Part shown: positions 36,601 to 45,526 of the stretch, piece by piece
How the letters are laid out: every line of letters begins with the position of its first letter
Position numbering within the stretch: position 1 is the stretch's first letter
Assembly (NCBI GenBank): GCA_027604685.1
Contig: JADHYX010000131.1
Coordinates: 5,926 to 51,451, forward strand
Reading direction: 5' to 3'
From: Lobulomyces angularis
Taxonomy: Eukaryota; Chytridiomycota; Chytridiomycetes; Lobulomycetales; Lobulomycetaceae
Length of the DNA stretch: 45,526 nt
Notes under the pieces: generated by a model
The model's database searches: none
What the model was told of the DNA's origin: nothing
Seen by the model: only the letters and a program-made list of their open reading frames with translations
Program-made: the position numbers and the translations under genes

Positions 36601-37221
36601 TTAATACGCTTATTTGTAAGCTGCGCAAGCTGAACAACTATCTGTGAAGTTTGCATCAAAATTTGAACTAGCTGTTGGGGCAGCTTTCCTTCATCTGTTT
36701 TTATTAAAGTTGTCTTGCTTTGGCATAATCTGGCGCAGTTTATAATTTTTCTAATTTCAAAGTTATCAAAAGCAAAAAGGACATTTGTAGTTCCGTGTAG
36801 AATTCCTTTTACGCTCTCAAGAAGTTGGAGTTGACCAGGGCGGCTGAAAGGATTTTTGCTTAATTCCAACGTCCCCGACAATAATAAAGTTGACGAACTT
36901 GTTACTAAGTAAAAGTTTAGATTTAGCAAAAACCTAGTTGCTTTACCTTCTTGGCACGCGCTTGGCATGTCCGTCTTTATCTTTTCATCTGCATTTTGTT
37001 GATTTTGTATTTTATTACCTACATTCACTAAATTTTCAATTTGTTGATCTACTATTTTAGCAAGTTGCTGATAAAAAAATTAATTGTAAAATGTTTATTT
37101 ATTGTACCGATAAATCAGGAATAGGAGTTTTGCTTATTTCAGCTTCTGAAACAATCAGAATTAATTGAAATACTGCTTCCGCTAATGGAGATAAAATTTG
37201 TTTAGAAGTTGACGTATGCAT
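33610..37221 (-). CDS. VCL: vinculin-family actin/adhesion protein
   Basis: Vinculin links membrane-adhesion partners such as talin to actin through helical bundles. Exons: 37221-37108, 37067-36947, 36904-36378, 36331-36181, 36133-35928, 35885-35735, 35694-35428, 35367-35014, 34966-34865, 34788-34720, 34678-34347, 34248-33943, 33896-33793, 33742-33610 (978 residues; animal vinculin has 1066). The head begins ILSPLAEAVFQLILI, IPDLS, QQIENLVNVGNKIQN and DMPSACQEV, each aligning with vinculin D1, then VKGILHGTTNVLFAFDNFEIR. The tail from about 799 (AVAQELKVEVSQWSTKGNSI, NSCTDLRLKKNLLGTLDKIT, GCAQNLMMALKASL) resembles vinculin more than alpha-catenin. The acidic linker replaces the animal proline-rich strap. 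Intron 36946-36905 is 42 nt, in frame and stop-free; intron 35734-35695 starts with GCAAGA. The C-terminal 44 residues differ from animals. Confidence 0.9.
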
Positions 37222-37714
37222 AGTGTTAATGAACCTTGTTCAATTTTTTAAGTTTATTTTAAATTTTTTTTTTTAATTATGATTGGCTCTAAAAAAAATT
37301 CTGGAACGACTAGAGTACAATGGCTATCTACATTGTTGAATTTTATTGAAATTTTTAAATTTAATAAAACAAATGGTGGATTTTTGAAAAAAGTTTAAAA
37401 ATATAATTATTTTAAATTGTTTATTCTATAAGTTAATTCCGAATGTGATTATTTTGCTTCACATACATTGCAATTAAAATTTTTCAAAAAAGATACAGCG
37501 GATTAGTTAAGAATTTTAAAAAAGCTGGGTTTAGAAAATAACTAGCACACATTTTAAACTTAATATTATTACTATTTTTTAATTGTTGGAAACATTGCTT
37601 GTCAAGATTAAATTGATTTTATATACGTTAAGTGTTAATTTTTATATTTTACAAAAACATGGTTGATTGGTTAGAATAAAAATAATTTTTTTTTTTTTTT
37701 TGGTCTTCGTTAAA
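37222..37714. promoter_or_regulatory. 493-bp divergent promoter region, vinculin / LIM protein
   Basis: The two start codons face away from each other across this AT-rich spacer, which ends in a run of about 16 T before the LIM gene start. I see no known factor site. A shared regulatory region is an inference from the arrangement. Confidence 0.5.
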
Positions 37715-39573
37715 ATGACTTTTTGTACTAAATGTGGTGAAATTTTTCCAAAGACAGCTGCGATCTGTACTAAATGTGGTAATGGTTGTTCAGGTATTTT
37801 AAAGAAAAATTGTTGCTAAAATGTAAGCGAAATAGAAAATGCATTGGCCAATGGTAATGGTATGAGCTCTAATACTAACAGTGGAGATAGATATTCTAAT
37901 GTATACCTTAGTAGTGGACTAAAGGTTGGAGTAGAGAAAGGTTTTATATTTGATATTATAATAACTATGCTTAAATAAATTTAGGGTTAAGAAAAATGTT
38001 AGGTGAAAATGCAACAATCGATGAGAAGTGTATTGAATGCGAAAAAAAGCTAGTTACCGCAGATGAAATTTTTGTTGGGGATGAAAAAAGTGGTAAAATA
38101 CTGCAAATTTGAAATGTACATCGATGATTAAATTTTACAATAGGAGGTCATGTGTACTGTGAAAGTTGTTATTCTTCTTATTTCAAGAAGGGAAACTGGT
38201 TTATTTAAATTTTACATATTCAGTAACCAAATAAATTATAGCCACTGGTGTTTTAAACCAGTACTTGGTCTGGGAAAGGAGTATGTTATGCAAGAAAAGT
38301 TGCTTTGGCATAAAGAATGTTATAAAGGAAAATCTTGCCATGTAATAGCTCGTCGCCATTGAAATTTATTAACATATTGTGTAGGAGTGCTTAGAAACAG
38401 TGTTTGGTGAAGTACTGGAAGCGTTGTCACGCAATTATCATCCTAAATGCTTTAAATGTTTTAACTGTAAAGCAGAATTGTCAAGTTCATTTTTAGACTT
38501 TAATGATGAGCCTTGTTGCAGAACTTGTTTTGGGAAAATCAAATCCCAGCAAGATTACACAAAAAAAATGGTTCAGTTACAACAAAACTCTATTCCGCAA
38601 AATCAGGAAACTACAAATTTCGTTAATGGAATAAAAACGATAGATATAAATCAAATTTCTGCTTGTTCTGCTTTATGTATTCTATGCAACGAAGAAATAG
38701 TAAGTATAAGTGGTTCCAATAATCGAGGGTTAACTTTACATAACGGAGAAAAATATCATCTTCGATGCTTTAATTGTGATGTTTGTAAAAAAAGCATTGC
38801 AAATGGTAGTAAAAAGGAAGCATGCATTCTAATATTAAATAAATAAACATTTAATCTGACTCTATTCTCTTAACCTTTTTTGATAATTAGGGACTTACAT
38901 ATCAGACCAGGGTAAATTTTTTCATCAAGAATGCAATCAAGTAATTACGATGACAAAATTTGGCGGGAAGAAATTGAATTGTAATGAATGTAAAGTCTCT
39001 GTCACTAGTGCATATATCAAGCATTTGGATTTGTTGTATCATCCGAGTTGTTTTAAATGCTTTGGTTAGTTTAAACTACAAAAAAATAATAAAATTAATA
39101 CGCTAGCTTGTAAAACACAAATTGGTACTGATGGATTTATGGAAAATAAGGATGGAATGCCTCTTTGTTGCAGGTGTAAAACAACTTTAGAGGAAAAATC
39201 TAAAATCAATGAGGCTGCTAAACCAGTATATCGTGCAGGATTAAAACCGCTAGACCCTAAAACCAAAGATGATTTATCTGGAAGCGCAAATTGTATTACT
39301 ACGGCTATTGGTGGCAAAAGCGTTTGTCCACTATGCAACAAAACATGTTATCCTGCAGAACAGGTAGAAAAATGTATAACTACTAAAATTTTCCAAGGTT
39401 CCTGGACCTCTTGCTACTGTATGGCATAGAACTTGTCTAAGATGTAAAGGTGTATATCATTTATTTATTATCAAAATTAATGGGTTGCTTTCGCAGATTG
39501 CAACAAGCAGTTAGATTCTTGTGCCAAAGTAAGGGAAAAGCAGCCTTACTGCACTAAGTGCTGTCCTTCCTAA
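37715..39573 (+). CDS. multi-LIM-domain adaptor protein
   Basis: LIM domains are double zinc fingers that bind proteins, often at actin or adhesion sites. Exons: 37715-37793, 37836-37940, 37985-38092, 38144-38198, 38242-38341, 38385-38805, 38891-39064, 39107-39363, 39398-39449, 39497-39573 (475 residues). The N-terminus has paired CxxC (4-7 and 18-21), then a degenerate LIM-like region (CIEC, YCESC, CHWC, WHKEC). Four complete LIM domains follow: from 148 (CHEC...HPKCFKCFNC...CCRTC), 247 (CILC...HLRCFNCDVC...HQEC), 320 (CNEC...HPSCFKCFAC...CCRC) and 421 (CPLC...VWHRTCLRCKDC...YCTKC). The last is CRP-like. Cysteine pairs are completed across exon junctions, which strongly supports splicing. 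Intron 39364-39397 is only 34 nt. No LD motifs or kinase were seen, so it is not clearly paxillin, PINCH or zyxin. Confidence 0.9.
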
Positions 39574-40499
39574 TTAGGAATAAAAATAGAATCTTAAAGT
39601 ACTTTTTAATTTAACTTCACCAACCTTTTAATACTTTGATACTAAAACTCTTCTTTTTCAACATTAAAATTCATATCTTTGTTTTAATCAGCATATCCAT
39701 ACTTTGTTCTTCTTCTAAAATTACTAGCAAAGTATTGCTTAAAATTCCCAATAGAGGATTTGGTGCAGTTAGGTTAACTATTGATATCTCAGAGATTTAT
39801 TTAAAAAAGTTTAAATAAATTTCATCCAAAAAATTTTTTTTTTATCTTTTATATATGTTAATCATATATATAATACTATATATAAGAGAGCAGTATTTTC
39901 AAAAAAAATTAGATGATTTCCACCGGTACCGCATCTGCTTTAAAGATCTCGCTTGAGGCTTTTGAATACATTTCTCTTCTGGTTGCTACCAAATAGTAAG
40001 TTGCAACTACAGTTCACTAATAATGTATTATAGTAAACCACTGTATTCAACATTTAATTGTAACTCAAACTCCAAATTTTCTAAGCAGGAAGGAGTAGTT
40101 ATACGATGCTTAGGAATTTTGAGTGTCGATTCAACCCTTTACATACCAAGCACGTTACTGTTTACGTACAGAAAATTTTGTTTTCATTATGTGCTTGATT
40201 TAATGAAATACGAAAGATATAAAAAATTGGATTGTGTTAATTGCTGCTGCCACTATTATCTTCCTTATGGCAACCTTAAGTTTTTTTATGGTACAATTTT
40301 GAAAAAAAGTACAATCATTTTTCATTTTTTTGAAAAATTTTTAGTAGTGAAATTTGTAAGTAAAAAATTTCGAAGACTCAACAACTTTAATCTAATCAAA
40401 ATTTTTTGACTAGCATCAAAAGCTACTAAAGACTGGCACACTTTATAATTTTCAATCTACAAATTTATTACCAACTAGTAACCTTCTCTTGTTTTTTAG
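39574..40499. other. 926-bp region upstream of the helical-repeat gene
   Basis: Contains the LIM gene 3' end, an AT palindrome (39850-39870: TATATATG, TTAAT, CATATATA), a 27-codon ATG frame at 39913-39996 (MISTGTASALKISLEAFEYI), and a Cys-containing open frame 40023-40409. Either could hold the missing 5' exon of the next gene, but no join is in phase without a stop. Confidence 0.45.
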
Positions 40500-42930
40500 A
40501 TCAACAGCGCCTTTTAGCAGCTGTGTTTTTTTTCCAAAACTTTATTTTTTTAACCAAATCCAACATATTTCATCTACAAAAGTATCATTCCAGAGGAAAC
40601 AATACTCAAGTTACTCAAAATTTTCTAGCTTTAAAAACATTACATTAAACAAATTGGCTGTGAACTTGAACTTTGGATTGAAAGGAGATTCATCAACTTT
40701 GATTTATTCTGCAGTGTGTCAGTTACATTTTTTTTATAGGAAACAATACGATCGGCAAAATTTTCCTCTGCTAAAAATAACTATTGAAGCATTTCGTTCT
40801 ATTATTGATTTAACATCTAAAATGAAGGAAGCGAAAGGTGGTTTAGCACCACTTGTTGCTGTAGAATTTTTTTTTAATTGTGTGGAAAGTGGTTTTATTA
40901 AAATAAACAGAGATAGTAACGTGGCAGCCGTTTTCGGTGTTTGGGAGGCTTTAATTGCATTACCTCTACAACCCGACGAATATTCTGATTATTTAATGTT
41001 TTTGATGTCAAAAGTCTCGTTTAAAAAGAATGGGGAACGGTGTTTACCATTAAAGAATATTGCTGCAATTAAATCATTAGCATTTATGGACATCAATGCG
41101 GTTTACCAACTACTATCTGTTAAAGTGAAGGAAAAAAGATGGCACAAACCAGATTTAGAAGTACACTACAAAATTTTTAACCACTATTATCTGAAAAGAG
41201 ATTATGATAATCTAGGAATTTTCTATGATATATTAGAACGTAAAATTTTGCCTAATGAAACATTGCTTTTTAAGAAAAAGATGTATACGAAATTGGTGAA
41301 AAAGTTTTTGCAGCAAGGTGATTCTGACGGGTTATGGCAGTTTTTAGAATTTTTTGTGATTTCTGATGATGATTTTTCAAACCCTGTTGTGAATCTTAAA
41401 TTTTTTCAATTAGTTATCATTAATTTATGTTCTAAAGCTAAATTTATAACTCCAGATCCCAGAGTACAAAGAATTCTAGACCCTAAAAATTACGATTTCA
41501 ATGAAGTAGAATACCAAGAATTGAATAAAACGAATGTTACTAGTACAATATCCAGGATTGAAATTATTTTAAGGCTGATGATAAGTAGAAATTATATGCC
41601 TACTGCAGATGTAAAAACAATCAGTATGTTATCTCAAGTTTGCGTTATGCTGGGATTACACGATTTGTCTAAAGAGTGGTTAAGTTATGTCCCTAGTTTG
41701 TCCCTACGAAAAATCATTCATTTCATGAATTTAATGAAAAAACATTATGAACTGCATAAAACTGTCATCAAATTAAATAATTTTTTATCTGCAAAAAATT
41801 TGCAAAGCAAAAAGTTTAAGAAGAAAAATTATTCTAGTATGTCAGAAATATTAGCGGATAAAAAGGAATTGGAAAACATTATCGACAACCAGTTAAACAA
41901 GATACTTATTTGCTATGGAGTAAACAACTCTTTACTGAGGTGTCTTATTGAGCACTATTGTTCAAGAAATCTCAATGCAGTGGCAGAATTACTTTTGGAT
42001 AGAGTTTCTTGCCCAGATAAACCTAACTATGCCTTTTTTAATAAAGATTTTCAAGTGTCAGTAAAAGATGTTGATTACGATGCTGATGAATTTGCATTAC
42101 TAGAAAGTCGTATTCCTCGCCATATCAAATTTCAGGCAACCAAATTTGATTCAATGTCCCTTTTTCCTTTAATTATAAATTATGTTCAAAAAGGAAAAAT
42201 ATCCTTTTCTAACGATTTATTTAATTTACTTGCTGATATAGAAGTGAGGCCAAATGTATTTGCAATATCAAAGTTTTTTTCAATACTCACATTCAAACAT
42301 CATAACGATTTAACAGAACTGTGTAAATTCTGGAATGCAGAAGCAAATAAACCTTTTTACATGGAAAATTTTTTACAGCATCCATATATTTTATGCCTAC
42401 TATTAAAAAGTTTTACTCATTATAGAAATCAAATTTCTAATAGTAAAAGGAATTCGGAATCTCGTGAAGTTGTCACAACTTTAAGTGAAATATCAGCATA
42501 TAATTCAAATTCAATACAAGTCGTTCAAAATTTTAATCAGCTATTTAAAGTTCATGGTTTAAGTACTGTTGAAAGCAATGTTCTTCTTTTGGAAAGATGC
42601 CTAATATTATTAAAGGATTCCTCTGAATTTGTTGAAATGGTTTACAACGTCTGGATTAAGAAGCGTACAGGAGATTTGGAATTTATATGTGCACCAGATT
42701 TTAGAGCGTTAACTACCCTATTTTCAATATATTTCCAGAAAATGTTGCGTTTAGAAAAGGAAAGGAAAAAAAGGTTTTATGAGATAAAAGAAGGAGTTTA
42801 CTATTTTTTAAAATGTAAAGGCATCTTGCACAAGATAAATGAGCATGAATTTCACTACAATGAATATTTTTTAACAGGGGTATTAAAATTCAACGGTTAC
42901 ACTTTAGAGGACTTTAATGCTACCTATTAG
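40500..42930 (+). CDS. large helical-repeat (PPR-like), probably mitochondrial protein; 5' end unresolved
   Basis: One uninterrupted frame of about 810 codons, striking in a genome where other long genes have an intron every 200 bases. The first bases follow TTGTTTTTTAG, which looks like a splice acceptor, and the first in-frame ATG is only about 110 codons in, so the true start exon is missing. The N-terminal residues are rich in Ser, Phe, Lys and Arg with few acids (STAPFSSCVFFPKLYFF, FQRKQYSSYSKFSSFK), as in a mitochondrial targeting region. The body is all-helical with PPR-like turns, for example YKIFNHYYLKRDYDN followed by FYDILERKILPNE. I do not recognise a specific family. Fungal RNA-binding PPR proteins of mitochondria are the nearest idea; remote homologues could be tested by profile search. 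Confidence 0.7.
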
Positions 42931-43490
42931 CTTATGTACAGAAGGAAAAAAATTAGGGTCGTGCTTTAAATAAAAACTGCAGCTACCGTATTCAAGAATG
43001 GTTCATATTCTTACATTTTATTAAACTGATAAATTTGGGAAGTTAATCACACTGGATGGAATGAAATAGATTTATTTTAGATTAACTTAGATGAGATTGA
43101 TAATTTTTTTTAATTGAATAATAATGCTCTTCAAACCCTTTAGGAGAATAAAATTTCCTAAATTTTATCAACATATGTGAATTGCGCATTTTAAAACTAC
43201 AGAAGAAATAAATTTATTAAAAAATTACAGTTTCTCAATTATTATAATCTTAAAACAAACTTAAGAAAAAAAAAAGGAAAAAAAGAGGAATTTATACTTA
43301 AAATACCATCTCCTAGTGTCATGATGATACTTCAATTTTGCATTTTTTTGATATGCTCACTAAAACCCAGCTTCAACTTTTCAACATATTCATAAAAAAT
43401 ATATAGTAATTTTTGTTTTATTTTAACCTGCATTCAACATACTGTTTATAAGAGATACCACAGTCTTTGTAATAGAACTTGACTGTGTTT
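42931..43490. other. 560-bp intergenic region
   Basis: AT-rich spacer between two plus-strand genes. Only a small minus-strand ORF at 43332-43433 is worth noting, listed separately. No RNA gene recognised. Confidence 0.5.
43332..43433 (-). CDS. candidate 33-residue small ORF
   Basis: ATG at 43433 to TGA. The peptide is lysine-rich and amphipathic, with VEKLKLGFSEHIKKMQN at its end. It lies antisense in the spacer before RINT1 and shares that gene's upstream region. It could be a small protein, part of a spliced leader exon or chance. Confidence 0.25.
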   Translation of the reverse strand: MQVKIKQKLLYIFYEYVEKLKLGFSEHIKKMQN

Positions 43491-45526
43491 ATGGATACCC
43501 ACTATACATCAACAAAATTAAAAAATTCTTTAAGTGAGTTCATCTCACTCCAAGATCTTAATGAGATAGACATCAAGAACGTGTCCCTCATGATGAATGG
43601 GAAAATTAAGAAAAAAATGATACTGCAAGAAAGTATACTAAGGAAATCAACTCTTGCTAAAAATGATGCGTTAAAAACAAAAATTAGTTTGAAAGTTTTG
43701 AAGGATGAGTACTTTTCAGTAACTCAACTTCTTCAGGATACTTTTACATCTGAAATTATTGATACTCTGAAGATCTTAACTGTGAAAGATCAACAATTAG
43801 AAAACTTTACCTTAGCTAACTTGTATTTAGAGGTTTTGGCTGCTGTTACTAGAATTATGTAATTTTTTTTTTGTATTTCTAATATTCTTTTATTAAAGAG
43901 AAAATATTGCAAAGTCAGTAGATGTTCCTAGAACTGCAATACCGTTTTTAAAAGAACTTATCAGCTTTAAAGAGCAGGGTTATAGAACTTTAATTGGAAA
44001 ACAACATGATTTCGATATAAAAACGGAATTACAGTTAACTAATTACATTAATTTAAAAATCAAAAGCTTTCAAGAAGTTTTAGAAAGCAATTTAAGTTTA
44101 AAATTTGAAATGATTTTAACAGAACTGGGTTGGCCAAATGCCCTCACTGTGAAAAAAATGGAACAAAATTATAAAGAATTCAGAAGTATTGTTTCGGACT
44201 TGGTGTTGCTTCCGTCAAAGTAAATAAAAGCTAAAAAATGTTAACTTTCTATTATTTCAGCGCTGGAGAAAAGAGGACTCACCTATTATTTACCATTTTA
44301 TCAAAAAAACAACTGGTAAGACTGAAATATCACTTTTCTGGTGACAGACCTACCAATAGAATTGATAAGGTATGTTTTTTCTTTAAATTTGTATATATCT
44401 TTATTACAGCCTGACTGGCTTTTTTCCTATATCAAAAACATTGTTAGAGAACAATCTGAGTTTATTCATGCCATTTTGCAACCATTGTTAGATGAGCTAG
44501 GGATTTCAATTAATGGAAAGGTAAATTTTAGGTGTAAATTGCATTTATCGCGTGTGCTAAAACACATTAGGTGGAGTTTTTGAAAATTTTATTGAATTTT
44601 GCTATCAAAAAACTGAAAGTTGACTCTAAGAAGCTCATAAATACAAGAAATTTACATCAGTTTTGTCAAAATTTATTTGAAACCTTAAAATTTGATGTAA
44701 GTCTCGCTGAAGAATTTGAAATAGATGATGGTGCAACTTTCAAGAACTATGTATTTGAAAGGGTATTCTTAAATATGAACGGATGTAAGGAAACTCGCAG
44801 CGGCGAATCTGCATTGGACATCAATTACTTTCACACTTGGCTAGACTACGAAAAAAATTTCAATCTTAGCATATTACAAGAAATATCCAAAAAAGAGGAT
44901 TTTAGTCTTGTATTTGGTGGCATGGTTGATATTGCGTCATTTGATGAATTCAGATTAACAAGAATGGGTTCGGACTTCATAACTTTATTGGAGAGTATCA
45001 CTGGTGATTTTTTTAAATCCAGACATTCCATATAAAAAAATTTTTTACTGATCATATAGGGAGGAATAAATTAATTGCACATGTTTCAAATAGGTTGCAG
45101 TTTTTTCAAAAAGTGCAGACTTCACTAATCAAAGAATTTTTGTTAGAATGCAAAAACAAAACAAATTTAGTTTTAAATCGATTTACTGGTAATGTTTCTA
45201 AGAGACTTGATGATTCTTTAGAAAAGACAAAAATTTTTTGTTCAGTTTTGGCTACATTAAATTATGTTATTTCCATAATGAAAGAATGGAGGCAAGAGAC
45301 GGTATGTATTATGTGTGCATGCGTTATTAATTATCATTCGATATTTTAAGTTTTTTATGGAAATGTCTGAGTTAAATAGCGCTGGTGACATATTCGACGA
45401 GTTTATTACGGATTACGAGAGTGTTTGCGAACAATTAATTGAGTTTATTGCAAGTGAATGCTTTGAAAAATTTGTAGAATCCAGTTGGAAATACTTGAAA
45501 AAGTACACTTCTATTTTTTTTTTTTT
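43491..45526 (+). CDS. RINT1: RINT1/TIP20 vesicle-tethering factor, 3' part outside window
   Basis: A subunit of the Dsl1/NRZ complex that tethers Golgi-derived vesicles at the ER. Exons: 43491-43858, 43899-44219, 44261-44369, 44410-44520, 44571-45003, 45060-45301, 45351 to the window end. The N-terminal third is predicted coiled coil. The family core is clear: YHFSGDRPTNRIDKPDWLFS joined across an intron, FIHAILQPLLDELG, YFHTWLDYEKNF, DEFRLTRMGSDFITLLESIT, then GRNKLIAHVSNRLQFFQKVQ after splicing, and LATLNYVISIMKEW. The last visible residues, DIFDEFITDYESVCEQLIEF, match the RINT1 C-terminal bundle. The frame runs into T14 at the window edge, so the end is missing. The start at 43491 is the first ATG in frame. 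Confidence 0.9.

Noticed and set aside
39850..39870. AT palindrome as terminator or replication origin
   Set aside because: Such palindromes are expected by chance in DNA this AT-rich; no associated signal was seen.
40023..40409. 128-codon plus-strand frame with a CVNCCCHYY stretch
   Set aside because: It cannot be joined in phase to the following long frame, its composition is poor in acidic and small residues, and its best donor (GTAAGT near 40355) is in the wrong phase. Kept only as part of the upstream region.

Overview
This is about 45.5 kb of nuclear DNA from a very AT-rich, gene-dense eukaryote. I reconstructed about 19 protein genes, most split by many tiny spliceosomal introns, typically 40-60 nt with GT-AG ends and short T-rich 3' ends. 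For nearly every multi-exon gene the exon lengths sum exactly to a whole number of codons, which is the main internal check on these models. TAA, TAG and TGA are all used as stops, so the code is standard. No rRNA, tRNA, transposon or CRISPR array was recognised. A DUF7703-type membrane protein points to fungi, while vinculin, a multi-LIM protein, PARG, a 4E-T-like protein and an SSX2IP-like protein suggest a lineage that kept animal-shared genes. My inference is a deep-branching fungus or fungal relative of the Rozella/Cryptomycota kind. I cannot fix the species.

Layout. 60-1022 (+) DUF7703 membrane protein. 1379-5466 (-) EFL1 ribosome-maturation GTPase. 5740-7592 (-) PARG. 8056/8537-10927 (-) 4E-T-like translational repressor with a Q/N-rich tail. 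11152-11448 and 11669-12016 (-) two small unknown proteins. 12420-13480 (-) V-ATPase proteolipid c''. 13970-14216 (-) unresolved coding-like fragment beside a 10-N assembly gap. 14424-17774 (-) USP16/45-type deubiquitinase. 17935-19232 (+) queuosine salvage hydrolase. 19956-21685 (+) Aurora kinase. 22012-24424 (+) SSX2IP/Msd1-like coiled-coil protein. 24591-25954 (-) MATA/SOX-type HMG-box protein. 26161-29856 (-) RasGEF. 30005-30858 (+) unknown 231-residue protein. 31115-33175 (+) protein with four zinc-binding modules. 33610-37221 (-) vinculin. 37715-39573 (+) multi-LIM protein. 40500-42930 (+) helical-repeat, probably mitochondrial protein. 43491-45526 (+) RINT1/TIP20 tethering factor, cut by the window edge.

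Functional threads. Aurora kinase and the SSX2IP/Msd1 homologue, both spindle-pole/microtubule proteins, are consecutive on the same strand. Vinculin and a multi-LIM protein, both adhesion/actin-type, are transcribed head to head from a 493-bp spacer. The RasGEF and the HMG-box factor are adjacent and could act in signalling and sexual or developmental control, but that link is only a suggestion.

Gene structure is the most unusual aspect: likely microexons of 9, 18, 18 and 21 nt, introns as short as 34-35 nt, two introns apparently using GC donors, and at least four 3n-length introns without stop codons that simple ORF calling would read as protein.
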